A stretch of 64,000 nt of DNA from JBGTSJ01 sp041940305 (GTDB lineage Bacteria; Planctomycetota; Planctomycetia; Planctomycetales; Planctomycetaceae), in NCBI GenBank assembly GCA_041940305.1, contig JBGTSJ010000027.1:1-64000 (forward strand), read 5' to 3'. Under the pieces are notes generated by a model, which was given only the letters and a program-made list of their open reading frames with translations, ran no database searches and was not told where the DNA came from. This document shows, piece after piece, positions 33,906 to 42,847 of the stretch (its first letter is position 1; each line of letters starts with the position of its first letter). Position numbers and translations under genes: made by a program.

Positions 33906-34556
33906 TCATGTGGGTGATTCAGCCGCGGTCCGCGCCGCGTCGATGAATCGTGCCACGCGGTCCAGGTCCTTGACTCCGGGGGACTTCTCGACGCCGCTCG
34001 CCACGTCAACACCCCACGGCCGCACCTGCTGCACGGCCGCTGCCACGTTGTCGGCCGTCAGTCCTCCCGCGAGGATCAGCGGCGGCCAGTCGGACGACCA
34101 GCCGCGCCCGAGCAGGTTCCACGGTGCCGTGTGGCCGGTGCCGCCATACGCTCCCGGCACATGCGCATCGACCAGCAGCGCACGGATGACGGCTGCGCTC
34201 TCGTGGCAGGCAGCGACCGACTCGAGCGACTCTGCTTCCGATTCCAGACGCACGGCCCGGATGACATTCAGCGGCTGTAACTGGCCGATCAGATCCGCCG
34301 GCTCGTCTCCATGCAGTTGCACCGTCCGGATTCCGCACTGCTCGCAGATGTCGCGAATCTGTTGCTCGCTGTGGTTAACGAAAACCCCGACCGGCTCGAT
34401 CCACTCCGGCAGGTCCCGTGCAATTGCAGCCGCTTCCCGAACCGTCACGGACCGCTTCGACTTCGCATGGAAGTTCAGGCCGACTGCGTCCGGGCGCAAC
34501 CTTCCCACGGCCGCCGCAGTCTCCCTGTCACGAATTCCGCAGATTTTGATCCACAT
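33906..34556 (-). CDS. trpF: Phosphoribosylanthranilate isomerase
   Basis: Product of 216 residues, the normal TrpF length. It starts MWIKICGIRDRETA with the catalytic Cys, has VGVFVNHSEQQI, TVQLHGDE, the catalytic Asp in LLVDAHVPGAYGGTG, and the phosphate sites LILAGGLTADNV and GVDVASGVEKSPGVKD. It carries out the third step of tryptophan synthesis in the cytoplasm. No other trp gene is in the window, so the pathway is dispersed. Confidence 0.92.
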   Translation of the reverse strand: MWIKICGIRDRETAAAVGRLRPDAVGLNFHAKSKRSVTVREAAAIARDLPEWIEPVGVFVNHSEQQIRDICEQCGIRTVQLHGDEPADLIGQLQPLNVIRAVRLESEAESLESVAACHESAAVIRALLVDAHVPGAYGGTGHTAPWNLLGRGWSSDWPPLILAGGLTADNVAAAVQQVRPWGVDVASGVEKSPGVKDLDRVARFIDAARTAAESPT

Positions 34557-34688
34557 TTCTTCAACTGTGTCAGCCCAGCCAGGACCTGTCGCGGCCCTCT
34601 GAGAAGAGCGATCGCTTGTGAGGGCCCCGCAGGCTCTTCATAATCGCATGCGCCTGTTGCTCTCGCCACTTCCGCCCGGGACTTCACC

Positions 34689-35816
34689 ATGCGACCCATC
34701 GCCGCTCATTGTGCGTTCTGCGCCGCCTTTCTTAGTCTGTTTGCATTCGCCGGCGCTACCCATGCGGAGCCAGAATCCTTCGGCCAGACCGCCGACGGCA
34801 CGCCCGTTGAAGTTTACACGCTCACCAATGCTAACGGGATGAAGGCCCGCCTGATGACCCGCGGCGCCACACTCATTGAGCTGCAGGTTCCCGATAAGGA
34901 CGGCAATCTCGCCGACGTGGTGCTCGGCTTCGACGACGTCGCCGGATACGAATCCGAGGCGAACCAGTATTTCGGCTGCACGACCGGCCGCGTCGCCAAT
35001 CGCATCGCGGAGGGAAAGTTCACGCTCGACGGTAAGGAGTATCAGCTTGCCATCAACAACGAGCCCAACCACCTGCACGGCGGCGTCGAACGCAGCCTCG
35101 ACAAGGTCGTCTGGAACGCGCGTGAAATCGAGAACGACAACGGAAAGGGGGTCCGGTTCACCTACACCAGCCCCGACGGCGAAGAAGGCTACCCCGGCAA
35201 CCTGGAGATCGCCGTCACGTACATGCTCAACGACCGGAACGAACTTCGGATCGTCTACCGCGCCGAGACCGACCAGATGACGCCCGTCAATCTCACGAAC
35301 CACAGTTACTTCAATCTCTCAGGCGAGGGGAGCCCCACGATCCACGATCACGAGATGATGATCGTCGCCGACCAGTATACACCCACCGACGAGACCCTGA
35401 TCCCGACCGGCGAGATCGCCCCGGTCCAGGGGACCCCGCTCGACTTCGCTGAGCCGCACGCCATCGGCGAACGCATCGCCGAACTGGTCGAGACGCCGGC
35501 GCTCGGCTACGACCACAACTACGTCATTCGCGGCCCCTTCGGCGGCCGCCCCCGGCTGTGCGCCCGCGTCAAGGACCCCGCATCGGGGCGCGTCATGGAA
35601 GTCCGCACGACGGAGCCCGGCGTCCAGTTTTACTCCGGCAACTTCCTCCACGGGCAACAGGGCAAGGGAGGCAAAGAGTATGCCCATCAGAGTGCCTTCT
35701 GCCTCGAAACTCAGCACTATCCGGACTCCGTCAATCACCCCGACTTTCCCACCACGATCCTCAAACCCGGCGATGTGTACCGACATATCTGCATCTATGC
35801 GTTCTCGGCGGAGTGA
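34689..35816 (+). CDS. galM: Aldose 1-epimerase, exported
   Basis: Product of 375 residues. A signal peptide (about residues 1-25, ending near ATHAEP) comes first. The epimerase fold follows with NRIAEGKFTLDGKEYQL, the substrate His pair near NHLHGG and NHSYFNLSG, YDHNYVI, and the catalytic Glu in FCLETQHYPDSVNH. It interconverts the anomers of galactose or glucose; the signal peptide places it in the periplasm. It is divergent from trpF. Confidence 0.9.
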   Translation: MRPIAAHCAFCAAFLSLFAFAGATHAEPESFGQTADGTPVEVYTLTNANGMKARLMTRGATLIELQVPDKDGNLADVVLGFDDVAGYESEANQYFGCTTGRVANRIAEGKFTLDGKEYQLAINNEPNHLHGGVERSLDKVVWNAREIENDNGKGVRFTYTSPDGEEGYPGNLEIAVTYMLNDRNELRIVYRAETDQMTPVNLTNHSYFNLSGEGSPTIHDHEMMIVADQYTPTDETLIPTGEIAPVQGTPLDFAEPHAIGERIAELVETPALGYDHNYVIRGPFGGRPRLCARVKDPASGRVMEVRTTEPGVQFYSGNFLHGQQGKGGKEYAHQSAFCLETQHYPDSVNHPDFPTTILKPGDVYRHICIYAFSAE

Positions 35817-35897
35817 GTTGACAGTTCACAGTGGACAGTGAACAGTTCCGGCATCGCCTTCGCTCCACTGTTAACTGAAGACTGTCAACTGTGAACT
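35816..35897. repeat. Inverted heptamer repeat hairpin over a start codon
   Basis: Two 31-base arms (35816-35846 and 35867-35897) pair with about six mismatches around a 20-base loop. Each arm is built of 7-base units of the TTNACAG/CTGTNAA type. The left arm begins at the last base of galM and the right arm covers the GTG start at 35891. Confidence 0.75.
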
Positions 35898-36712
35898 CTC
35901 CCAGCCCCCAGCCGCATCTCGTCCGTCTCCAGCGTTTTCTGGCCGCCTGCGGGCTGGGTTCGCGCCGGCACTGCGAGGAGTTCATTCTGGCCGGGCGCGT
36001 CTCGGTGGACGGCAAGACCGTTACGGAACTCGGCACCAAGGTCGATCCGCAGTCGCAGAAAATCGCTCTTGACGGTGAGACGCTGCGGATGGAACGGAAG
36101 AAGTATTACGCCCTCAACAAGCCCCCCGGAGTCCTGTCTACCAATCGCGATCCCGAGGGGAGGCCGCGCGTGATCGACCTGTTTCCTCCCGGCGGACCGC
36201 GGCTGTTTACCGTCGGACGTCTGGATGAGGACAGCGAAGGACTGCTGCTGGTCACCAACGACGGCGACCTCGCCCAGAAGCTGGCCCACCCGAAGTTCCG
36301 CATCGCCCGCCGGTACGAACTGCAGGTTGCCGGAGTGCCGAAGCCCGGCACGCTAGCCGAACTCCGCAAAGGGCTGTACTTCACCGAGGGCCGCTTCCGG
36401 GTTCAGCAGGCGAAGATCCTCAAGGTCCGTGGTCAGAGCGCGATCGTGGAGGCGATCCTTACCGAAGGACACAACCGCGAACTCCGCCGGCTGTTCGCCC
36501 GCGTCGGCCACAAAGTGATGAAACTCAAGCGCGTCGCGTTCGGCCCGGTGCAGCTTGGCCGTCTCCCGCGCGGCGAACACCGCGACCTCACCCGCGATGA
36601 GCTCGCCGAGCTGATCGAGACCGTCCAGCGCGGCGGATCCGAGGCCGCCGGGCGAACACCGCAGGCAAAGTCCCCCCGCAAGAATTCCGGCCGCCGCACT
36701 GCGACGCGCTGA
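35891..36712 (+). CDS. RsuA/RluB-family pseudouridine synthase
   Basis: Product of 273 residues. An S4 RNA-binding domain (RLQRFLAACGLGSRRHCEEF, about residues 12-31) precedes the catalytic domain with ALNKPPGVLSTNRDPEGRP and the catalytic Asp in VGRLDEDSEGLLLVTNDG. It modifies one uridine in ribosomal RNA; overall it looks closest to RluB of 23S rRNA. The GTG at 35891 is the only usable start before the S4 domain and lies inside a strong hairpin. The C-terminal tail is basic. Confidence 0.85.
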   Translation: MNSPSPQPHLVRLQRFLAACGLGSRRHCEEFILAGRVSVDGKTVTELGTKVDPQSQKIALDGETLRMERKKYYALNKPPGVLSTNRDPEGRPRVIDLFPPGGPRLFTVGRLDEDSEGLLLVTNDGDLAQKLAHPKFRIARRYELQVAGVPKPGTLAELRKGLYFTEGRFRVQQAKILKVRGQSAIVEAILTEGHNRELRRLFARVGHKVMKLKRVAFGPVQLGRLPRGEHRDLTRDELAELIETVQRGGSEAAGRTPQAKSPRKNSGRRTATR

Positions 36713-36735
36713 CGAACCTGCATCGCGAGGCGTTC

Positions 36736-37257
36736 ATGAACTGCCCGGTCTGCCGCACGCCGCTCGCCCGCGGCTCGTACGAGGAGATTCCGGTTTTTCG
36801 CTGTTCAGACTGCCGCGGCTACCTGGTTGATTCGCAGAAGGCGAGGACAATCAAGAGCCGGGTGGGCCTCAGCATCGACGAACTCAAGGCCGAAGTGCTT
36901 GCCGACGAGCAGCCGGACCAGGCTGCCCCACTCTCATGCCCGCGCTGCCGGCGCCGGATGGGCAAGCAGAAGCTGCGCTGCGCGGGCGAGTTTCATCTCG
37001 ACGTCTGCGACGAGTGCCGCTTCATCTGGTTCGACGGCGGCGAACTGGCGATCTGGCAGCTCGCTCACGAGAACTCTGATCAGGGGCGCGAAGCAGCCGC
37101 CCTGCAACAGCGCCACCGCAGCATGACCGACGAGGAACGGGCCAGTCTTCAGGAGCGCATCGATCAGCTGCCGGATGCTCCCTCGACACTGCAGACGCTC
37201 TTTGAGGGCGTGATCGAGGGACTGCATTTCCGACGCTGGCGCCGATTGCGGCGCTAG
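36736..37257 (+). CDS. TFIIB-type zinc-ribbon protein
   Basis: Product of 173 residues. Two zinc ribbons are visible: NCPVCRTPL paired with FRCSDCRGYLV, and SCPRCRRRMGK paired with DVCDECRFIWFDGGEL. The CxxC plus D/E-rich FDGGEL end is typical of the zf-TFIIB family found in many bacteria, of unknown function. The C-terminal third is helical and charged. It follows the pseudouridine synthase gene by 23 bases. Confidence 0.75.
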   Translation: MNCPVCRTPLARGSYEEIPVFRCSDCRGYLVDSQKARTIKSRVGLSIDELKAEVLADEQPDQAAPLSCPRCRRRMGKQKLRCAGEFHLDVCDECRFIWFDGGELAIWQLAHENSDQGREAAALQQRHRSMTDEERASLQERIDQLPDAPSTLQTLFEGVIEGLHFRRWRRLRR

Positions 37258-37280
37258 CGCCCCGCCGCGTCGTTGTCTTC

Positions 37281-37982
37281 TCAGCGCAGCTGCGACTCGA
37301 CCGTTGCTTCGATGCCGCGCAGCTCGAAATTGTCGAACAGGCCGGTGTCATCGAACGACCCGATGCCCACGGTCCCCCAGCCGAATGTGGTGTCCGTCGC
37401 CGTCATGACGGGGCTGTCCATGTCGTCAAAAAAGACGGCGATCTCGCCGCTGTCGGCGCGTCTCGTGATCCGTACATGATGCCACTCGTTGTCCCACGGC
37501 GTTCCTTCGCTGGTCCGGGTGGAGATCTTCGTGCGCGGCGCCTCGTTGACGATGAAGACCTGGTTGGCGTGGTCGTCCTTCTGTTGTCCCAGGTGGACGT
37601 AATAGAAATGCGACGGATCCTGGTATCCGAAGAAGAGGCACAGGCTGCGATGCGGATAGTCACGGGCGGTGGACTTGAGATCGACGTCCAGCTGGAACGA
37701 AGAGACGGGCGTATCGGCCAGCACGGCCCGATTGAAGGGCGACCGCACCGGGGTCTGCACATTGCTCTGCCGGAACTGGCTGAAGACGCGGTTGCCGCCG
37801 TCGGCCTCGAGCTTCCAGGCCGTGGGGTCCGTCGCGGCAAAACGGGAGACGTCGCCTGATTCAAAGTCCTCTTCGGCCAGCACCTCCCATTCGTCGGGCT
37901 GGCTCGCATGAGCCGTCGTGAGGGCCAGCGCCGGCAGCAGAATCGCAATCAACCCCATGCACCGCTGTCTCGCCGAAGTCAT
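37281..37982 (-). CDS. Exported concanavalin/LamG-like protein
   Basis: Product of 233 residues. A signal peptide (about residues 1-26, ending at AHAS) is followed by a beta-sandwich-like region: FESGDVSRFAATDPTAWKLE, SLCLFFGYQDPSHFYYVHLG, NEWHHVRITRRADSGEIAVF and GIGSFDDTGLFDNFELRG. These resemble exported glycan-binding jelly-roll domains common in planctomycetes. GGGGGAG lies 5 bases before the ATG at 37982. No enzymatic residues were identified. Confidence 0.75.
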   Translation of the reverse strand: MTSARQRCMGLIAILLPALALTTAHASQPDEWEVLAEEDFESGDVSRFAATDPTAWKLEADGGNRVFSQFRQSNVQTPVRSPFNRAVLADTPVSSFQLDVDLKSTARDYPHRSLCLFFGYQDPSHFYYVHLGQQKDDHANQVFIVNEAPRTKISTRTSEGTPWDNEWHHVRITRRADSGEIAVFFDDMDSPVMTATDTTFGWGTVGIGSFDDTGLFDNFELRGIEATVESQLR

Positions 37983-38299
37983 TGAACTCCCCCCCGGAAT
38001 CAGGACGCGGATCCACTGTTCCGGCAGTATGCCGATTCGGGTGGCGGCCGCAACCAACCAATCGGCGCGTCCGCTCAAACGTTGCGCGAATCGCTTTCCC
38101 GGCGAGGGACGGTCGGTTAAAAATGGTTTGATGCATCGGCCCTCATGCGAGCCGCCGTGCACGACCCACCCTCTCGATGTGCGCTGATCCCCCTGCCGCG
38201 CGACCGCCCGACTGAAGGCTGCCGCCGGTCTGCTTCTGGATGGCGACGCATCGGACTGACCCCGCCAATTCTGCTCAGACTTTCAATCAGGATTCATTG
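37983..38299. other. Divergent intergenic region (317 bases)
   Basis: It separates the exported beta-sandwich gene from the giant haem/DUF1080 gene and should hold promoters for both. An AT-rich patch lies near 38115-38130. No convincing promoter pair or gene is seen. Confidence 0.4.
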
Positions 38300-41200
38300 A
38301 TGACCATTGACTCGCAAGCTTTTTGCGCGGTTCGACTCGCGGCGGCCGCATGGCTGCTGCTGACAGGAATCGCCCAGCTGACGGCTGCCGCGGAAGCGCC
38401 CGATGGTCCCGCACCGGAGTGGATCTGGCTCGGCGGCGAGACGCGGGACGACCAGGCAATCGGGCTGCGGACCGTGTTCGAGGTTCCCGGCCGGGGAGTG
38501 GCGGCGGCAAGGCTGTATGTCACAGCCGACAACGTGGCCGAAGTGTTTGTGAACGGGCGGTCCGTGCTGAAGCACGACAACTGGTCGACGGTGGCCTTCA
38601 AGGACGTGACCACGCATCTTGCCCCGGGAAAGAACGTGCTGGCGGTCCATGCGCGTAACAGCGGGGGGCCGGCGGGAGTGCTGTGCCAGCTGGTGATCGA
38701 AACGCAACGGCGGGACATCACGGTGGTCTCCAACGCCGATTGGCGCGTGGCGGAGCAGCTGGCGGAGGGATGGCAGGAGAAGGAGTTTGATGACACCGCG
38801 TGGGAACAGGCGACTGTCCTTGGACCGCTGGGAGGGGGCTCGTGGCCTTCAGTGACAGCCCAGACGATCACGACGGCGGCAGTGATCAAGGAGCCGGAAG
38901 CGACGCCCATTTCGCAGATCAAGGCGGCCAAGGGATTCCAGGTGGAGCTGCTGTACTCGGTGCCGCAGGACCGGCAGGGCTCGTGGGTCAACATGTGCGT
39001 GGATCCGCAGGGACGTTTGATCGTTTCGGACCAGTACGGCGGGCTGTTTCGGGTCACGCCGCCCGCTCCGGGTGCGACGGAACAGCAGACGACGATCGAA
39101 CCGCTCGACCTGCCGATCGGTGAGGCTCAGGGACTGCTGTGGGCGTTCGACAGCCTGTATGTGGTCGTCAATCACGGGGGGAAGTACGAGAGCGGGCTGT
39201 ACCGGGTGACCGACAGCGACGGAGACGGTGAACTCGATCACGTCGAGCAACTGCGGAAGATCGACGGCGGCGGCGAGCATGGTCCGCACGCGGTGCTGCT
39301 CTCGCCGGACGGAGAATCGCTCACGATCGTCTGCGGCAACAACACGAAGCTGCCGGAACTGGACTCGTCGCGCGTGCCGCGGGTGTGGGACGAGGACTTT
39401 CTGATTCCGCGCCTCTACGGGCGCGGTTTCATGAAGGGAGTACCGGCGCCGGGCGGGTTCATTGTCCGGACCGATCCGGACGGCAAGGAGTGGGAGCTGA
39501 TCGCGACGGGCTTCCGCAATGAATTCGACGCGGCCTTCAATGAGCATGGCGAGCTGTTCGCGTACGACGCGGACATGGAGTGGGACATGAATACGCCGTG
39601 GTATCGCCCGACGCGGGTGAACCACGTGGTGAGCGGGGCGGAGTTCGGCTGGCGGAACGGCAGCGGGAAATGGCCGGACTACTACTTCGACAGCCTGCCG
39701 GCCGCCGTGAACATCGGCCCGGGATCGCCGACGGGGGTCTGCTTCGGATACGGAGCGAACTTTCCGGAGAAGTACCAGCAGGCGCTGTACCTGTGCGACT
39801 GGAGCTACGGCAAGCTGTTCGCGGCGCATCTGGAGCCGGACGGCGCGACGTACACCGGGACGTTCGAGGAGTTCGTCACCGGGACGCCGCTGCCGCTGAC
39901 GGACGCGGTGATCAACCCTCATGACGGGGCGATGTACTTCGCCATCGGCGGACGCCGCGTGCAGTCGGGGCTGTATCGTGTGACGTACGTCGGCGGGGAA
40001 GGAGCGGCAGACGTCAGTCTGCCGAGCGCTTCCGATGCCGCAGACGCTGAGGAACTGATCGGCGACAAACCATCCTTCGACGCCCGGCTGGCCGAGGAAC
40101 TTCGGGAAGAGCGGCGAAAGCTCGAAGCCCTGCATCGGCCCGCCGATGGAGCGGTCGAGACCGCATGGCCGTATCTGAATCACGAGGACCGGTTCATCCG
40201 TTATGCGGCCCGGATCGCGATCGAGCATCAGCCGGTCGAACAATGGCGGGAGCGGGCCCTCAGCGAGACCGATCCCCGGTCGACGCTGGAGGCGCTGCTG
40301 GCCCTCGTGCGGCAGCAGGAGCGGCCGGAGACGCTTCGCAACGACGTGCACGACCCGGTGATGCCGGACTACGACAATCTGCCGGAACTGCCGGGGGTGG
40401 ACCTGGACCTGAAATCGCAGGTTTTTGCTGCGCTGGACCGGCTTGACTGGCAGCAGTTGTCCCAGCAGGAGCGGCTGGACCTGCTGCGCGTCTACACGGT
40501 GGCGCTGGCCCGCATGGGGCCGCCGGAGGAGGCGGGTCGGGAATCGCTCATTCAGAAGTTCGACGCCGTGTATCCCGCCGGTGCGCCGACGTTGAACGCG
40601 GAACTGGCCCGGCTGCTGGTCTATCTGCAGGCGCCGAGCGCCGCGGAAAAAACTGTTGCTTTGCTGGAGCGGGCGCCGACGCAGGAGGAGCAGATCGACC
40701 TGGCGATGCCGCTCCGTTTTCTGCACGCCGGCTGGAATGAGGACTTGCTCGAGCGCTATCTCAGCTGGTTCCCGAAGGCGCTCGGCTATCGGGGCGGGGC
40801 GAACTTCACAATGTTCATTGACGAGCTCAAGCAGAATGCCGTCGCCCTGTTGACGGAGGAGCAGAAGACGCAGTTCGCCGACATCATCAACCGGGCTCCC
40901 GAGCAGGAGACGCTGGTGACGGTCGGTCCGCCGCGGCCGGTGGTGCAGAAATGGACGGTCGACGAACTGCTGCCCCATGTGATGGAGATGGAAGGCCGCA
41001 GCTTCGAGCGCGGCCGCGAAATGTTCGGCGTGGCGAAGTGCTTCGCCTGCCACCGGTTCGGCAACGAGGGGGGTGCGGTCGGTCCGGACCTGACGTCGCT
41101 GGCCGGGCGGTTCAGCCCTCGCGACCTGCTGGAGTCGATCGTTCATCCCAGCAAGACGATCAGCGATCAGTACGAGGCCGTGCAGATCGTGACTTATGAC

Positions 41201-42733
41201 GGCGAAGTGATCGTGGGGCGGATCGTGAACCTGGGCGGCGACAGCTTCCAGGTGAACACGAACATGCTCGATCCCAACTCGCTGGCGTCCGTCGATCGCA
41301 AGAAAATCGACGTCATGGAGCCGTCGAAGGTTTCGATGATGCCGGAGGAGTTGCTGAACACGCTCCATCTGGAAGAGATCCTCGACCTGATGGCGTATCT
41401 GCTCTCGCGGGGGAACCCGGACAGCGAGCTGTTCGCCCGAGCGCAGTCTACAGGCTCCGAGGATGCCGCCGCGGAGGACCGTGGGCTGGTCGAGCCGCCG
41501 GAAGGTTTTCGGCCGATCTTCAATGGACAGGACCTGACAGGCTGGCACGGCATGCCGCACTTCGATCCGCGCGAGCTGGCGAAGATGTCCGAGGAGGAGC
41601 GGCAGGCCAGAATCGACGAGTGGACGGCCGACGCGAAACAGCACTGGAGCGTGGAGAACGGCGAACTCGTCAATGACGGCCACGGGGCCTATCTCACAAC
41701 CGACGAGGAGTTCGCCGATTACGAACTGCTGATCGACTACAAGACGGTCGCCCAGGCCGACAGCGGGATCTACCTCAAGGCGACGCCCCAGGTGCAGATC
41801 TGGGACTACACGGAGGAGGGGGGCAAGTGGGAGATCGGGGCCGACAAAGGCTCCGGCGGGCTCTGGAACAACAGTCCCGGCACGGCCGGCAAAGATCCCG
41901 CGGTCCTGGCCGACAAACCGTTCGGCGAGTGGAATTCATTCCGCATCCGGCAGGTCGGCGCCCGTACCAGCGTGTGGCTGAACGGCGAGCACGTCGTCGA
42001 TAACGCCATCCTGGAGAATTTCTGGGACCGCTCGGCGCCGCTGTTCCGATCGGGACCGATTCAGTTGCAAACGCACGGCGGCGAGATCCGCTGGCGGAAC
42101 ATCTTCGTCCGCGAAATCGGCGCGGAGGAGGCCAATGAGATCCTCGACGCCGTTGAGGAGGAGGGATTCGAGCCGCTGTTCAATGGCCAGGATCTCTCGG
42201 GTTGGGAAGGAGCTGTCGCGAATTATGAAGTTGTCGACGGAGCGATCCGCTGCAAGCCGGGACACGGCGGGGTGCTGCATACCGCAGAGATGTATGCGGA
42301 TTTCATCGTGGAACTGGAGTTCAAGCTGCCCCCGGCCGGCAATAATGGTCTGGCGATCCGCTACCCGGGCGAGGGAGATCCGGCGTACTCAGGAATGTGC
42401 GAACTGCAGGTGCTCGACACCGAACACGAGAAGTATGGCGGACTCGACCCGCGGCAGGCGCACGGCTCGGCCTACGGCATCGTCCCTGCGGCCCGGGGGT
42501 TCCAGCGTCCGGTCGGCGAGTGGAACTTCCAGCGCGTGACCGTGCAGGGCTCACGGGTGAAGGTCGAACTCAATGGGCACGTCATCCTCGACGCGGATCT
42601 GAGCGAGGTCACCGAGTACATGGCGAACTCCCCGCACCCGGGGAAGGACCGCACCGAAGGCTACTTCGGCTTCGCCGGGCACTCGGATCCGGTGGAGTTC
42701 CGGAAGGTGAAGATCCGGACACTCGGAGAATAG
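38300..42733 (+). CDS. Giant exported protein: beta-propeller, c-type haem domain and two DUF1080 domains
   Basis: Product of 1477 residues. A signal peptide precedes a galactose-binding-like domain (about 40-165), then a PVC-type beta-propeller region (about 190-560, start KAAKGFQVELLYSVPQ). A helical HEAT-like region (about 600-890) follows. A c-type cytochrome domain has KCFACHRFG (CxxCH), its distal ligand region and the family ending MAYLLSRG. Two DUF1080 domains close the protein, starting FRPIFNGQDLTGWHG and FEPLFNGQDLSGWEG. DUF1080 members include 3-keto-disaccharide hydrolases, so glycan oxidation or breakdown in the periplasm is likely. AGGA lies 8 bases before the ATG. Confidence 0.85.
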   Translation: MTIDSQAFCAVRLAAAAWLLLTGIAQLTAAAEAPDGPAPEWIWLGGETRDDQAIGLRTVFEVPGRGVAAARLYVTADNVAEVFVNGRSVLKHDNWSTVAFKDVTTHLAPGKNVLAVHARNSGGPAGVLCQLVIETQRRDITVVSNADWRVAEQLAEGWQEKEFDDTAWEQATVLGPLGGGSWPSVTAQTITTAAVIKEPEATPISQIKAAKGFQVELLYSVPQDRQGSWVNMCVDPQGRLIVSDQYGGLFRVTPPAPGATEQQTTIEPLDLPIGEAQGLLWAFDSLYVVVNHGGKYESGLYRVTDSDGDGELDHVEQLRKIDGGGEHGPHAVLLSPDGESLTIVCGNNTKLPELDSSRVPRVWDEDFLIPRLYGRGFMKGVPAPGGFIVRTDPDGKEWELIATGFRNEFDAAFNEHGELFAYDADMEWDMNTPWYRPTRVNHVVSGAEFGWRNGSGKWPDYYFDSLPAAVNIGPGSPTGVCFGYGANFPEKYQQALYLCDWSYGKLFAAHLEPDGATYTGTFEEFVTGTPLPLTDAVINPHDGAMYFAIGGRRVQSGLYRVTYVGGEGAADVSLPSASDAADAEELIGDKPSFDARLAEELREERRKLEALHRPADGAVETAWPYLNHEDRFIRYAARIAIEHQPVEQWRERALSETDPRSTLEALLALVRQQERPETLRNDVHDPVMPDYDNLPELPGVDLDLKSQVFAALDRLDWQQLSQQERLDLLRVYTVALARMGPPEEAGRESLIQKFDAVYPAGAPTLNAELARLLVYLQAPSAAEKTVALLERAPTQEEQIDLAMPLRFLHAGWNEDLLERYLSWFPKALGYRGGANFTMFIDELKQNAVALLTEEQKTQFADIINRAPEQETLVTVGPPRPVVQKWTVDELLPHVMEMEGRSFERGREMFGVAKCFACHRFGNEGGAVGPDLTSLAGRFSPRDLLESIVHPSKTISDQYEAVQIVTYDGEVIVGRIVNLGGDSFQVNTNMLDPNSLASVDRKKIDVMEPSKVSMMPEELLNTLHLEEILDLMAYLLSRGNPDSELFARAQSTGSEDAAAEDRGLVEPPEGFRPIFNGQDLTGWHGMPHFDPRELAKMSEEERQARIDEWTADAKQHWSVENGELVNDGHGAYLTTDEEFADYELLIDYKTVAQADSGIYLKATPQVQIWDYTEEGGKWEIGADKGSGGLWNNSPGTAGKDPAVLADKPFGEWNSFRIRQVGARTSVWLNGEHVVDNAILENFWDRSAPLFRSGPIQLQTHGGEIRWRNIFVREIGAEEANEILDAVEEEGFEPLFNGQDLSGWEGAVANYEVVDGAIRCKPGHGGVLHTAEMYADFIVELEFKLPPAGNNGLAIRYPGEGDPAYSGMCELQVLDTEHEKYGGLDPRQAHGSAYGIVPAARGFQRPVGEWNFQRVTVQGSRVKVELNGHVILDADLSEVTEYMANSPHPGKDRTEGYFGFAGHSDPVEFRKVKIRTLGE
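40000..40027. repeat. 28-base palindromic repeat inside the giant coding region
   Basis: This stretch is identical, in reverse orientation, to 50482-50509 in a spacer. Its core CGGCAGAC-GTCA-GTCTGCCG forms a hairpin. Here it encodes part of a linker (AADVSLPSA) between the propeller and the helical region. Confidence 0.7.
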
Positions 42734-42748
42734 GGGGCCTTGCAAAGC

Positions 42749-42843
42749 GGGCCGCAGATGACGCGGATTCAGCGGATTTGCGCAGAGACGAAACAATAGA
42801 TGTGATCTGCGCAGATCCCCGTTATCTGCGTCATCCGCGGCCC
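42749..42843. repeat. Fold-back element, copy 2
   Basis: Arms at 42749-42768 and 42824-42843 pair with two mismatches and share the core GCCGCAGATGACGCGGAT of copy 1. It fills the spacer between the convergent giant gene and the KduD-like gene. Confidence 0.7.
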
Positions 42844-42847
42844 CCCG

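Noticed and set aside
38849..41683. A 944-codon open frame on the minus strand opposite the giant haem/DUF1080 gene
   Set aside because: Its translation is Arg/Leu/Gln/His-rich without any domain and mirrors the codon pattern of the true gene. Long antisense frames are common in GC-rich DNA.
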